Of a DNA stretch of 64,000 bases, positions 8,504-16,614 are shown piece after piece. The notes under the pieces were generated by a model that saw only the letters and a program-made list of their open reading frames with translations, was not told where the DNA came from and ran no database searches. A program made the position numbers and the translations under genes. Each line of letters starts with the position of its first letter. Position 1 is the first letter of the stretch. Source of the stretch: Bradyrhizobium zhanjiangense (GTDB lineage: Bacteria; Pseudomonadota; Alphaproteobacteria; Rhizobiales; Xanthobacteraceae); assembly GCF_004114935.1 (NCBI RefSeq), contig NZ_CP022221.1, positions 3,803,001-3,867,000 on the forward strand, in the 5' to 3' direction.

Positions 8504-10159
8504 ATGAACGCTCCCACCGCCTTTCCCGACCAGTCAAAGCCTGTTCCGCCCTACAAGCACACTCCGCTGTTCCCGCTGGGCAAGGACGAGACGCCTTACA
8601 AGAAGATTTCGTCCGAGGGTGTCAGGGTCGAGAAGGTCCTGGGCAAGGACATGCTGGTGGTGTCGCGCGAGGCGCTGCGGGCGCTGTCGGAGGCGGCTTT
8701 CGGCGACATCAACCATTACCTGCGGCCTGGCCATCTGAAGCAGCTTCGCGCGATCCTCGAGGATGGTGAGGCGAGCCCGAACGACAAGTTCGTTGCGCTC
8801 GACTTTTTGAAGAACGCCAACATCGCCGCCGGCGGCGTGTTGCCGATGTGTCAGGACACCGGCACTGCGATCATCATGGGCAAGAAGGGCTGCAACGTCA
8901 TCACCGATGGTGACGACGAGGCGGCGCTGTCGGAGGGCGCGCGCGATGCCTATCTGCGCCGCAATCTGCGCTACTCGCAGGTCGCGCCGCTCTCGATGTA
9001 CGAGGAGAAGAACACCGCCAACAACATGCCGGCGCAATGCGAGATCTACGCCGAAGGCGACGACGCCTACAAGCTCATGTTCATGGCGAAGGGCGGCGGC
9101 TCCGCCAACAAGAGCTTTCTGTTCCAGGCGACGCCTTCCGTCCTGACCAAGGACCGGCTCCTCGCGTTTCTTAAGGAGAAAATCCTGACGCTAGGCACCG
9201 CGGCGTGCCCGCCCTATCACCTCGCGATCGTGATCGGCGGCACCTCGGCCGAGCTGTGCATGAAGACGGTGAAGCTCGCCTCGGCGCGCTATCTCGATGC
9301 GCTGCCGACGCACGGCTCGCCCGATGGCAACGCCTTCCGCGACGTCGAGATGGAGAAGGAAATCCACAAGATGACGCAGTCGCTCGGTGTCGGCGCGCAG
9401 TTCGGCGGAAAGTATTTCTGCCACGACGTCCGCGTGATCCGCATGCCGCGCCATGGCGCCTCGCTCCCGATCGGGCTTGGCGTGTCCTGCTCGGCCGACC
9501 GCCAGGTGCTCGGCAAGATCACGAGGGACGGCATCTATCTCGAGGAGCTCGAGCACAACCCGGCGCAATATCTGCCGCAGGTCGAGCAGTCGCTCGGCGG
9601 TGAGGTCGTCAAGATCGATCTCAACCAGCCGATGAAGGACATTCTGGCCACCTTCTCGAAATATCCGATCAAGACCCGGGTCTCGATGACCGGCACCATG
9701 ATCGTCGCGCGCGATAGCGCCCATGCCAAGCTGCGCGAGCGGCTGGAGAGGGGCGAGCCGCTGCCGGATTACTTCAAGAACCATCCGGTGTATTACGCCG
9801 GTCCCGCCAAGACGCCCGACGGCTACGCCTCCGGCGCGTTCGGCCCGACCACGGCGGGTCGCATGGATTCCTTCGTCGACCAGTTCCAGGCTGCCGGCGG
9901 CTCGATGGTGATGGTCGCCAAGGGCAACCGGGCGCCTGCCGTGCGCGAGGCCTGCAAGAAGTATGGCGGCTTCTATCTCGGCTCGATCGGCGGCGCCGCG
10001 GCGAACCTTGCCGAGCACTGCATCAAGAAGGTTGAGGTGCTCGAATATCCCGAGCTCGGCATGGAAGCGATCTGGCGCATCGAAGTCGTCGACTTCCCCG
10101 CCTTCATCATCATCGACGACAAGGGCAACGACTTCTTCAAGGAATTGAATTTGGGCTAG
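8504..10159 (+). CDS. fumA: Class I iron-sulfur fumarate hydratase
   Basis: The 551-residue enzyme reversibly hydrates fumarate to L-malate in the TCA cycle, in the cytosol. Length and sequence match the oxygen-sensitive [4Fe-4S] class I fumarases of the FumA/FumB type. The N-terminal alpha part carries the cluster cysteine in [16 protein letters not shown] (Cys at about residue 116). Further candidate ligands are in [11 protein letters not shown] and in the segment around [12 protein letters not shown]. The C-terminal beta part ends with [18 protein letters not shown], usual for the family. Both parts are joined in one polypeptide as in E. coli. It stands alone between convergent or unrelated small genes. 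Confidence 0.95.
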   Translation: MNAPTAFPDQSKPVPPYKHTPLFPLGKDETPYKKISSEGVRVEKVLGKDMLVVSREALRALSEAAFGDINHYLRPGHLKQLRAILEDGEASPNDKFVALDFLKNANIAAGGVLPMCQDTGTAIIMGKKGCNVITDGDDEAALSEGARDAYLRRNLRYSQVAPLSMYEEKNTANNMPAQCEIYAEGDDAYKLMFMAKGGGSANKSFLFQATPSVLTKDRLLAFLKEKILTLGTAACPPYHLAIVIGGTSAELCMKTVKLASARYLDALPTHGSPDGNAFRDVEMEKEIHKMTQSLGVGAQFGGKYFCHDVRVIRMPRHGASLPIGLGVSCSADRQVLGKITRDGIYLEELEHNPAQYLPQVEQSLGGEVVKIDLNQPMKDILATFSKYPIKTRVSMTGTMIVARDSAHAKLRERLERGEPLPDYFKNHPVYYAGPAKTPDGYASGAFGPTTAGRMDSFVDQFQAAGGSMVMVAKGNRAPAVREACKKYGGFYLGSIGGAAANLAEHCIKKVEVLEYPELGMEAIWRIEVVDFPAFIIIDDKGNDFFKELNLG

Positions 10160-10212
10160 CTGCTTCATCCCCACTTGCGTGCGGGTGATCGCAGCTGTGC
10201 TTTACGAAAGAT

Positions 10213-10297
10213 CGTCATGCCCGGGCTTGTCCCGGGCATCCACGTTCTTGGTACGGCGAACAAGACATGGATTGCCGGGACAAGCCCGGCCATGACG
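10213..10297. repeat. Palindromic intergenic repeat (GCCCGGGCTTGTCCCGGGC type)
   Basis: The left arm CATGCCCGGGCTTGTCCCGGGC and right arm GCCGGGACAAGCCCGGCCATGACG are inverted relative to each other and separated by a short spacer. The element fills the gap between fumarase and the convergent gene at 10309. Confidence 0.8.
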
Positions 10298-10308
10298 ATG
10301 CGGAAGCT

Positions 10309-11229
10309 TCAACTACAATTCGTAACCTGGTTGGAGCAGAGCGAACGCCACCAGCCGCGCACACCGTCGTGGCTCTCGACGAGACCCCAATATCCGCTAC
10401 AGGCAAGCAGGCGCTTCGGGCCGCCGTCACCGTCAATCGGGCCGCCGAGCTCGCGTTGCGCCGGCATCCATTTGGCGTCGACGAAGGGGGCCTGGAACAG
10501 CCCGCCCGCGCGCGTGTAGCCGTTGGCGAAATTCGCGCCGACCTTGTTGGAGGCGACCCAGCCGCGTCCGGCATAGGGCTTTGGCGCATTGCGCGGATAT
10601 TTTTTCTCGTCCTCGTAATCCTTGCCCGGCGGTTTCGCGCCTTCGATCAGAAACCAGCCGTCCTTGAAACCGACGATGCGGAATTCGGTGAGCCAGCCGC
10701 CCTCGGGCGTGTTCTCGCTGCCGCCAAGCCTTGGTCGATACGGCGGCGGCAGGGTGCCGAGCACGCGCGCCCTCACCGATGGCTCGGTCCGCACGTTGAG
10801 TCCGTTCGGATCCTTGTCGATGGACCAGGCGCCGAGATCGCAGGGCTCCGTGCCCTCGGGCAGGGGTGCGCGCTTGCCCGCCAGCTCGGCGTGGAGCTTT
10901 GCATAATCGCCGTCGTCATCGGCTGCATCGGCCTCGACGCGCGGTTTTAATTCGGCCGATACCGCGCGCTTCTCGTCTGGTGTCAGCGCGACCACGAGGG
11001 TCTGGCGCGCAGCGAACACGCTGGCCGGCGACTTCGGGTCATTCGACGTCGCCGGATAGACGGCGAGGTAACCAGTCGAGGCTTCGGTGCGGTAGGCCGT
11101 GCCGGCGACATAACCCGCCGGCACCAGGGCGAGCGCGCTTGCGCGCCACACCGGTTCCGTGTCATCCGCGCGCGCCGCTTGTGTCGCGACACACAGGATC
11201 GTTGCCGCGATGAGACGGAGCACGCGCAT
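10309..11229 (-). CDS. Secreted SH3-like domain protein
   Basis: The 306-residue product starts with a signal peptide (LIAATILCVATQAARADD) and is probably periplasmic. Its C-terminal two-thirds contains a bacterial SH3-like segment (about 140-210; NGLNVRTEPSVRARVLGTLPP), which in other proteins binds cell-wall peptides. A Trp/Gly-rich end follows (GRGWVASNKVG, CSGYWGLVESHDGVRGWWR). The overall arrangement is shared by hypothetical rhizobial proteins; the cell-wall role is inference. The gene at 11245-11547 lies immediately upstream in the same direction (15-bp gap), so the two may be co-transcribed. Confidence 0.7.
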   Translation of the reverse strand: MRVLRLIAATILCVATQAARADDTEPVWRASALALVPAGYVAGTAYRTEASTGYLAVYPATSNDPKSPASVFAARQTLVVALTPDEKRAVSAELKPRVEADAADDDGDYAKLHAELAGKRAPLPEGTEPCDLGAWSIDKDPNGLNVRTEPSVRARVLGTLPPPYRPRLGGSENTPEGGWLTEFRIVGFKDGWFLIEGAKPPGKDYEDEKKYPRNAPKPYAGRGWVASNKVGANFANGYTRAGGLFQAPFVDAKWMPAQRELGGPIDGDGGPKRLLACSGYWGLVESHDGVRGWWRSLCSNQVTNCS

Positions 11230-11244
11230 GATTGCTGCGCGGCC

Positions 11245-11547
11245 TTATGTCCGCGCGCCCGTGAACGGGAAGCTGCCCATCGGGCCGATGCCCATCTCGC
11301 CGCTGATGCTGTCGCCGGAGACGGTGCCGGTGAATTCGAGCGTGAGCGGCATCGGGTTGGTGATCGAGACCTTCCAGGAGACGTTGTCGCCGCTGACGGT
11401 GCCATCGAAAATCTCGGCGGTATTACCTTCCGCGCCTTGCGTGCCCGTGAGCGCGCCGCCCGCGGCCTTCAGGCTCAGCGTCGCCTGGCGCTCGCCCATC
11501 GGCGTCGTCATGGTCAGATTCCAGTTGCCGTCAACGGCCATTCCCAT
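11245..11547 (-). CDS. Small all-beta hypothetical protein
   Basis: This 100-residue protein has no signal peptide or membrane helix. It is made of alternating short polar and hydrophobic stretches (WNLTMTTPMGERQATLSL, FTGTVSGDSISGEMGIGPMG), suggesting a small beta-barrel or sandwich. The internal pattern G.VSGD repeats twice (GTVSGDNVSWKV and GTVSGDSISGEM). An in-frame ATG two codons downstream could be the start. It is probably co-transcribed with the SH3-like gene that follows. No function is assignable. Confidence 0.65.
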   Translation of the reverse strand: MGMAVDGNWNLTMTTPMGERQATLSLKAAGGALTGTQGAEGNTAEIFDGTVSGDNVSWKVSITNPMPLTLEFTGTVSGDSISGEMGIGPMGSFPFTGART

Positions 11548-11650
11548 CTCCCGAACAAATCCCGGCGGGCCGCGACGATCCGCGGCCAGTCCTGGGCGAG
11601 CCTATAACCCAACTCGCAGCGCCTGCCTAACGCTGCATTGGAGGCGTAGA

Positions 11651-11735
11651 AGCATGATCCGGAAAAGTGTGTAGCGGTTTTCCGAAAAGATCATGCTCAA
11701 ACGACAACCTAAAGCGCGGTCACATCGCGCTTTAG
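11651..11735. repeat. Dispersed repeat family B, copy 1
   Basis: The core runs from AGCATGATCCGGAAAAG to AAAAGATCATGCT, an inverted repeat. It is followed by a second small hairpin, CTAAAGCGCGG / CGCGCTTTAGG. Close copies lie at 30902-31003 and 33448-33595. Partial or inverted copies lie at 15605-15659 and 59811-59852. Confidence 0.9.
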
Positions 11736-12286
11736 GCGCGGGCAGCGGCGCGCCGGCGACTGGTGACGATGAGGCGCAGAACGACGTACTGCACGGCAAA
11801 AGCCAGGATCTTGGCGCCGCCTGCGACGACCGTGAGGTAGAACGCCCACAGCTTCAGATCGCCGGTCGATGCGACGGCGATCACGCCGACGCCGATCACG
11901 AACATCAGCACCGCCCAGGCATAGCCCGCAGCCGTCACATATTCCGGAACGGTCTCGACGACGATCGGCGGCATGTAGCGCAGCATCCAGCCGCGCTTGA
12001 GCATGATGAGTCCGATCGCGAAATGCGCGATCGCGGGCTTTGCCAGCATAAAGCGGGGATCATTGGTCAACAGCGTGATCGCGCCCAGCACGACCACGAG
12101 CGCGAGGCTCGCATAGGTCATGTAGTTGAGCTCTCGTCCCTTGACGCGGGCATAGATCACCTGCGCGATTGCACCGGCAATCGCCACCGACGTCGCCAGG
12201 ACGACGTTGTCGGTGATGAGGTAGATGATCAGGAAGACGATGGCGGAAAGGAAGTCGGAGGCGAGGCGGGCGAATACGCTCTTCAT
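11732..12286 (-). CDS. YciB/intracellular septation protein A-like membrane protein
   Basis: The 184-residue product has five to six membrane helices with very short loops. The segment LAKPAIAHFAIGLIMLKRGW followed by a VPEY helix resembles the inner-membrane YciB/IspZ family, implicated in envelope and septum function. It lies 12 bp downstream of a second, weakly similar membrane gene (12299-12874), and the two are clearly one operon. That operon starts from a promoter flanked by TetR-type operators (12896-12966), so it may be de-repressed together with the carotenoid oxygenase. The family assignment is by motif and hydrophobicity only. Confidence 0.75.
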   Translation of the reverse strand: MKSVFARLASDFLSAIVFLIIYLITDNVVLATSVAIAGAIAQVIYARVKGRELNYMTYASLALVVVLGAITLLTNDPRFMLAKPAIAHFAIGLIMLKRGWMLRYMPPIVVETVPEYVTAAGYAWAVLMFVIGVGVIAVASTGDLKLWAFYLTVVAGGAKILAFAVQYVVLRLIVTSRRRAAARA

Positions 12287-12298
12287 CGTCGATCCTGT

Positions 12299-12874
12299 TC
12301 AGCGGGCGTTGGGCAATGCGCGGGCGGGCGCACCGTACTTGATCTCGCGATACTCGGGATACCACTTTGTGAAGTACATTGCGCTGTTGCGGGCGGCGAA
12401 GGCGACCGCAAGGCTCGACCAGAGCGGCAGTCCGGGGACGTAGAGTAGCACGAGATTGGCGGCTGCCATCAACAGCGCGGCTGCGGTCCAGGCGCCGGTT
12501 ATGACGTAATTGGCGCGGAGGAAGCCGGGCATCGCCGCGGTTTCGGCCGGGACCGATTCAAGCGCATATTGCAGCGTGAAGGGACGGCGGACCAGCATCG
12601 AGCCGAGTGAGATGATGAAGATGCCGAGATCGACCGACAGCTTGACGCCGAGCGTGCCGAGCGCGGGATCGAGCAGCGCGAGATAGAGGCCGATTGCGGC
12701 GAACACGATCGCCGAGCCCGTGGCCAGGATCTTCACCGAGCGGCCGCGCATGACATCGATTGCGACCGTGGCGAGGCAAATTGCAGCGGCCGCAAACACG
12801 CTGATCGTGGCGGAGGTCACCAGCATCAGCAACGCGAAGGCGCCGTAGGGCGCGAGGATCAGGAAAATCGCCAT
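12299..12874 (-). CDS. Integral membrane protein, possible YciB-like paralogue
   Basis: The 191-residue product has about six hydrophobic helices. Its region LGIFIISLGSMLVRRPFTLQ followed by ESVP aligns in layout with the FAIGLIMLKRGWMLRY / VETVPEY region of the next gene, so the two look like distant tandem paralogues. The ATG at 12874 was chosen because GAGGCGG lies about five bases upstream. The promoter at 12914-12942 and paired palindromes at 12896-12914 and 12948-12966 lie directly upstream. A role in membrane lipid or envelope remodelling is only inference. Confidence 0.7.
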   Translation of the reverse strand: MAIFLILAPYGAFALLMLVTSATISVFAAAAICLATVAIDVMRGRSVKILATGSAIVFAAIGLYLALLDPALGTLGVKLSVDLGIFIISLGSMLVRRPFTLQYALESVPAETAAMPGFLRANYVITGAWTAAALLMAAANLVLLYVPGLPLWSSLAVAFAARNSAMYFTKWYPEYREIKYGAPARALPNAR

Positions 12875-12895
12875 GAGCCGCCTCGATCGGGTCAA

Positions 12896-12914
12896 ATCTT
12901 TACAGTGTAAAGAT
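12896..12914 (-). promoter_or_regulatory. TetR-type operator O1, perfect 19-bp palindrome
   Basis: ATCTTTACAGTGTAAAGAT is a perfect palindrome with 9-bp arms. It overlaps the -10 end and probable start point of the promoter that serves the two membrane genes on the minus strand, a position expected for repression. Confidence 0.85.
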
Positions 12915-12942
12915 AAGTAATCGACGGCGAAGGTCGGGTCAA
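12914..12942 (-). promoter_or_regulatory. Predicted sigma-70-type promoter of the membrane-gene operon
   Basis: On the minus strand a -35 TTGACC (12937-12942) and -10 TACTTA (12914-12919) are separated by 17 bp. The box TTTCGCTTGACC is also found at the carotenoid-oxygenase promoter (14781-14809). Confidence 0.7.
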
Positions 12943-12947
12943 GCGAA

Positions 12948-12966
12948 ATCTTTACAATGTCAAAAT
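12948..12966 (-). promoter_or_regulatory. TetR-type operator O2 (imperfect)
   Basis: ATCTTTACAATGTCAAAAT differs from the perfect palindrome at two positions of the right arm. Its centre is 52 bp from that of O1, about five helical turns, just upstream of the -35 box. It overlaps the last codons of the gene at 12952. Confidence 0.75.
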
Positions 12967-13215
12967 GACGTAAGCGACCTCTAAAAGATGAAGTGCTGCA
13001 ACGACTTGGTCGGAGGCTTCGCCAGTCAATTCCGCCCAGGGCAGCCGCGACAGGATCGGCAGCGCGGAGGCGATCAAAAGGCCGATGGTGAGCAAGATGC
13101 CGCCGTTGAAGAAGGTAAGGCTGCTTCGCCGCAGCCGGATCGTCTGCAATGTGAATGCGGCGCAGGCCAGGGCCAGGACGGCGAGGCAGTCCGCGGTGAT
13201 CGAGGGTATGTGCAT
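12952..13215 (-). CDS. Small membrane protein downstream of the carotenoid oxygenase
   Basis: This 87-residue protein starts MHIPSITADCLAVLALAC and has two predicted membrane helices (about 9-25 and 35-54), then a soluble C-terminal helix (TGEASDQVVAALHLLEVAYV). It is read in the same direction as the carotenoid oxygenase, 136 bp downstream, with a palindromic repeat between them. It therefore probably belongs to the same TetR-controlled transcript. I do not recognise a family. Confidence 0.6.
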   Translation of the reverse strand: MHIPSITADCLAVLALACAAFTLQTIRLRRSSLTFFNGGILLTIGLLIASALPILSRLPWAELTGEASDQVVAALHLLEVAYVILTL

Positions 13216-13244
13216 GTGGAATCTCTTTGGTGACACATCCGCGC

Positions 13245-13342
13245 TGTCATTCCGGGGCGACGCGAAGCGTCGGAATCCATTGAGCGGCAGAACACGCGGC
13301 GAAATGGATTCCGGGCGCGCTAACGCGCGCCCCGGAATGACG
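13245..13342. repeat. Palindromic intergenic repeat (GTCATTCCGGGGC type)
   Basis: The outer arms GTCATTCCGGGGC and GCCCCGGAATGAC are inverted, and inner GGAATCCATT / AATGGATTCC arms pair as well. The element lies inside the probable operon between the carotenoid oxygenase and the small membrane gene. Confidence 0.85.
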
Positions 13343-13351
13343 AGGTGAGAA

Positions 13352-14746
13352 CTACGCCCCCACCCAATTGCCGTGAAAGCCGTCGGGCACGCGGTGGCCG
13401 AGCTGCACCAGCGCGACGGGACCGGCCTCGACATCGGTGGCGTTGAACACGGCGAGGTCGCTGCGGTTCTCCCGCGCGCGCCAGACCACCGCGAGCAGCC
13501 AACCGTCGCCCTCGGCGGCATCCTTCGACCCCTCGACGAACACCGGCTCGGAGATGGTGTCGCCGGCCGGCAGTAGATAATGGCCGAGCCGTTTGCCGTT
13601 GCCGTCGACATGGACGACGCCCGAGAGCGCGCCGAACATCGGCAGCCTCGGATTGGCGCAGGCGTACCAGCCGTGGCGGCTCCTCAGCCCGGCGCGGCGA
13701 TCGTCGATGCGGGGGAATTCGCCGGTGAGATCGTCGAGATAGGTTTGCTGGAAGCGGTCGGTATTGCCCGAGAGATCGAACGTCCAGCGGCAGTGGCGGG
13801 CGCGTGACTTCTCTGGATCCGTCGGCCGGCCGTCGGGATGCGGAAACAGCGGCGCCTCCTCGAACTGCATGACGTCGGCGATAATGCGGTGATCGTCTTC
13901 CCACGCATTCATGACGTGGAAGACGTAGCAGGCCTCAGCTCGAAACCAGACGATGTCCTTTGCCGTGCCGTTGCGCTTCATCACGCCGACATAGGCGCCT
14001 TTGTCCGGCTCCCAGGCATAGGGCGGCCGTCCACTCATCGCGCGCTCCACGCTGCCGGTGATGGGAAGGATCGGAAACAACACATGGTTCGCGGTGACGA
14101 TGAAGTCATGCACCATGCTGGCATAGGGCGCTTCGAAACGCTCGAAGCGCGTCGCCTTGCCCGACGCATCGATCGATCCGTAGGAGAGGGCAGGCGTCAA
14201 CGGTCCGGCGGCATTGTAGCCGAAGAATACCAGTTCGCCTGTGATGGGATCGATCTTCGGATGCGCGGTAAAGCTGCCGGCGACGCGGCCCTGGTAGTTG
14301 TGATAGCCGCGCGTTGCCAGCGTGCCAGGCTCGATCTCGGTCGGCAGATGCGCTTCTTCCAGCGCCAGCAGCTTGCCGGCATGGAAGATGATGTTGGTGT
14401 TGGCGACGCCGCCATCGGTGAGGTTGGCCGGGGCATCGGGCAGCTTGCGGCCGAAGCCGCCGAACAAGGCGCGGCCGGCGTCGTGCTCGGCCATCCATTT
14501 CGGGGTGCGGACCCAGCGATTGCGGTAGCTGGCGCGTCCGTTCTCGAGGTGGAAGGCGTGCAGCATGCCGTCGCCCACGAACCAGTGCGCACCGGGCGAA
14601 GAGAACTGCGGATTGGGGCCGTTGCGATAGAGCGTGCCGTTCAGCTCGCGCGGCAGTTCGCCGATGATGTTGAGGAATGGCGCGTCGGCCTCGAACGGGA
14701 TCGGCGCGATGTTGTTGCGGCGCTCAATGACGGCGTCCTGCTGCAC
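13352..14746 (-). CDS. Carotenoid oxygenase (RPE65/lignostilbene dioxygenase family)
   Basis: The 464-residue product is a full-length member of the non-heme Fe(II) carotenoid cleavage oxygenases, which split C=C double bonds of carotenoids or stilbenes with O2. The N-terminus carries the family signature GTLYRNGPNPQF. Conserved iron-ligand histidine regions appear as AHPKIDP (about residue 190), MVHDFIVTANH (about 245) and the final HGNWVG. I chose the GTG at 14746 because AAGGA lies six bases upstream. An ATG further up (14809) would place the start inside the promoter and operator. The gene is divergent from the TetR regulator and preceded by paired operators. The substrate is not predictable. 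Confidence 0.9.
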   Translation of the reverse strand: MQQDAVIERRNNIAPIPFEADAPFLNIIGELPRELNGTLYRNGPNPQFSSPGAHWFVGDGMLHAFHLENGRASYRNRWVRTPKWMAEHDAGRALFGGFGRKLPDAPANLTDGGVANTNIIFHAGKLLALEEAHLPTEIEPGTLATRGYHNYQGRVAGSFTAHPKIDPITGELVFFGYNAAGPLTPALSYGSIDASGKATRFERFEAPYASMVHDFIVTANHVLFPILPITGSVERAMSGRPPYAWEPDKGAYVGVMKRNGTAKDIVWFRAEACYVFHVMNAWEDDHRIIADVMQFEEAPLFPHPDGRPTDPEKSRARHCRWTFDLSGNTDRFQQTYLDDLTGEFPRIDDRRAGLRSRHGWYACANPRLPMFGALSGVVHVDGNGKRLGHYLLPAGDTISEPVFVEGSKDAAEGDGWLLAVVWRARENRSDLAVFNATDVEAGPVALVQLGHRVPDGFHGNWVGA

Positions 14747-14761
14747 GGCGAATCCTTCCCT

Positions 14762-14780
14762 ATCTTTACATCGTAAAGAT
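14762..14780 (-). promoter_or_regulatory. TetR-type operator O3 upstream of the carotenoid oxygenase
   Basis: ATCTTTACATCGTAAAGAT matches the perfect operator except for one base next to the centre. It overlaps the expected transcription start of the carotenoid oxygenase, 16 bp before its GTG start codon. Confidence 0.85.
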
Positions 14781-14809
14781 TGGATAACGCTAATTGCCGT
14801 TCCGGTCAA
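14781..14809 (-). promoter_or_regulatory. Predicted promoter of the carotenoid oxygenase
   Basis: On the minus strand a -35 TTGACC (14804-14809) and -10 TATCCA (14781-14786) are separated by 17 bp. The layout is the same as at 12914-12942. Confidence 0.7.
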
Positions 14810-14814
14810 GCGAA

Positions 14815-14833
14815 ATCTTTACACTGTCAATAT
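14815..14833. promoter_or_regulatory. TetR-type operator O4, also overlapping the tetR promoter
   Basis: ATCTTTACACTGTCAATAT is centred 53 bp from O3. On the plus strand TTTACA (14818-14823) could serve as the -35 for tetR, with TATAGC (14841-14846) as -10 at 17-bp spacing. The site may therefore mediate autoregulation. Confidence 0.75.
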
Positions 14834-14852
14834 TGCGCTCTATAGCTTGTCC

Positions 14853-15581
14853 ATGGGCAAGAGCGAAACCAGGGTCGCGCACGGCGTGCGCCCCCCGAAG
14901 AAGACACCATCGGCCTCGCGTGCGTCTCCGCGTCCCCCGCGGCGCCCGGCGGTGGCGAAGACCGAGACACCCTATCACCACGGCGCCTTGCGCGAGGCGT
15001 TGCTCCAGGCCGCCGAACGGGTGCTGGAGCGTGATGGGCTTGCCGGCCTGACATTGCGGGCGGTGGCGCGCGAGGCGGGCGTCTCGCATGCCGCGCCGAC
15101 CCATCATTTCGGCGACCTCACCGGGCTGCTCAGCGAGCTTGCGGCCGTGGGCTTCCGCCAGTTCAACGCCGCGATGGCCTCGTCCTGCGATGCTGCCACC
15201 ACGCCGCTCGAGCGCGCGCTGGCGCGGCCGAAGGCCTATGTCGCTTATGCGCAGGCCCATCCCGGCATGTACGGAATCATGTTCCGCACCGAACGGCTCG
15301 ATTATTCGAGGCCCTCGCTGCATGAGGCCGCCGAGGCCTCCTTCGCCGGGCTTGCCAATGCGATCGGCATGATGCGGCAGGAGCAGATCAGCGAAGACGC
15401 GCTGACGCTGAACCAGGGCGCCGCGATCGCCCGCGCCTGGTCGATGGTGCACGGCTTCACCACGCTGCTGCTCGACGGGCGGCTCAAGGATATTTTGGAG
15501 CGGCTGCCCGAGGGCACGACGGCCGAACGGCTACTCGAGGCGATGCTGACGGCGCCTGTGACCACCAAACTTCCAGTGTAG
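14853..15581 (+). CDS. TetR/AcrR family transcriptional regulator
   Basis: The 242-residue protein has a basic Pro-rich N-terminal tail (about 1-40), then a TetR-type helix-turn-helix (about 42-90; LTLRAVAREAGVSHAAPTHH). A C-terminal ligand domain of the TetR_C WHG type follows (MYGIMFRTERLDY). It is the natural candidate for binding the four ATCTTTACA-type palindromes at 12896-12966 and 14762-14833. No Shine-Dalgarno sequence precedes the ATG. The best predicted promoter (TTTACA-N17-TATAGC) would start transcription at or within a few bases of this ATG, which suggests a leaderless mRNA. The ligand is unknown. Confidence 0.88.
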   Translation: MGKSETRVAHGVRPPKKTPSASRASPRPPRRPAVAKTETPYHHGALREALLQAAERVLERDGLAGLTLRAVAREAGVSHAAPTHHFGDLTGLLSELAAVGFRQFNAAMASSCDAATTPLERALARPKAYVAYAQAHPGMYGIMFRTERLDYSRPSLHEAAEASFAGLANAIGMMRQEQISEDALTLNQGAAIARAWSMVHGFTTLLLDGRLKDILERLPEGTTAERLLEAMLTAPVTTKLPV

Positions 15582-15604
15582 CGGGCTGTGGAGCCGCAGA
15601 AGAG

Positions 15605-15659
15605 CCTAAATCGCGATGGGATTAGGATGAATCGTCATCGCGGTGAGGATGGGATCATG
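15605..15659. repeat. Dispersed repeat family B, degenerate inverted copy
   Basis: CCTAAATCGCGATGGGATTAG, then GATGAATCGTCATCGCG and GGATCATG, match the reverse of the 3' module of family B copies. The rest of 15582-15819 shows nothing recognisable. Confidence 0.6.
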
Positions 15660-15819
15660 ATGGCGGCTCGATGTAGCTGGAACTTCGTAGCATCAGACGC
15701 CTTGATTGTGGGCAAGGCTCAAAAGCGCCATCAGGCACCTGACAGCGGCGCGGAATCGTTCTAGAAGAGCGGCTTCGCTTGGGTCATCCGGCCTCGTTCG
15801 CGTCCATTTTCTCTTGATC

Positions 15820-16395
15820 ATGCCAGCCATCTCTTCGAACAAACCCTATCGCGTCGGCCGCTCCAAAACCGGGCTCGGCCTTTTCGCCACCAAGCCGATC
15901 AAGAAGGGAACCCGGATCATCCGCTATTTCGGGCCGATCCTGGATTCGCGGATTCCGGCGCACGACGAGATCGAGAACAAATATCTGTTCGAGCTCAACG
16001 GCCGCTGGACCATCGACGGATCGGTGCGCAAGAACTTCGCCCGCTACATCAATCATTCCTGCCGGCCCAACGCCGAGTCCGATGTTCGCCCGCGCGAGCG
16101 CAAGGTCTTCATCCGCGCCATCAAGAACATCGAGCCGGGCGACGAGATCAACTACGACTACGGCACCGACTATTTCAAAGCCTATCTGAAGCCGATCGGC
16201 TGCAAGTGCGACTCCTGCGAGAAGAAGCGCAAGAAGCTGCGCGCCGAGGCGCGGGCCGAACGCGCCAAGGTGAAGGCGCGAGCCGAGCGCAAGGCCACGA
16301 AGGCGGGCGCCAGGAGTCCGAAAAGCAAGGCCGCGAAAAAGAAGAAGCTCAACGGCCACGCCATCGGCAAGGCGAACGGCCGCGCGCGGGCCTGA
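15820..16395 (+). CDS. SET-domain protein-lysine methyltransferase-like protein with basic tail
   Basis: The 191-residue protein has a compact SET domain (about 10-125). It shows the SAM-binding GRSKTGLGLFA, the pseudoknot motif RYINHSCRPN (75-84) and GDEINYDYG (108-115), which holds the catalytic Tyr region. A post-SET-like Cys cluster follows (GCKCDSC, Cys128, 130 and 133), which with Cys81 could bind zinc. Residues about 134-191 form a Lys/Arg/Ala-rich tail (KKRKKLRAEARAERAKVKAR) resembling histone H1 or bacterial Hc1-type DNA-binding tails. SET proteins methylate lysines; the bacterial target here is unknown, and a nucleoid protein or its own tail is my inference. Confidence 0.88.
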   Translation: MPAISSNKPYRVGRSKTGLGLFATKPIKKGTRIIRYFGPILDSRIPAHDEIENKYLFELNGRWTIDGSVRKNFARYINHSCRPNAESDVRPRERKVFIRAIKNIEPGDEINYDYGTDYFKAYLKPIGCKCDSCEKKRKKLRAEARAERAKVKARAERKATKAGARSPKSKAAKKKKLNGHAIGKANGRARA

Positions 16396-16427
16396 GCTTG
16401 GGCCTTCAACTCAGCTGTCATGCCCCC

Positions 16428-16601
16428 GGCTTGCCGCCTTCGCTAAAGCTTCGGCGGCCGAGCACCCTTGTGGCCCCGGCGTAGCCTTGGCGGAGCCGGG
16501 ACCGGGGCATCCAGTACACGCCGCGGCGTCTCCGTATCCATTTACTGTCTCTGGAATACTGGGGGAATACTGGGGCGCCCGGTCAAGCCGGGCGACGACA
16601 G
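16428..16601. repeat. Composite palindromic intergenic repeat
   Basis: TGTCATGCCCCCGGCTTG at left and CGGTCAAGCCGGGCGACGACA at right are inverted. The middle contains further GC-rich arms and the duplicated CTGGAATACTGGGGGAATACTGGGG. No coding content is seen. Confidence 0.6.
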
Positions 16602-16614
16602 CATGTATGTGGCC

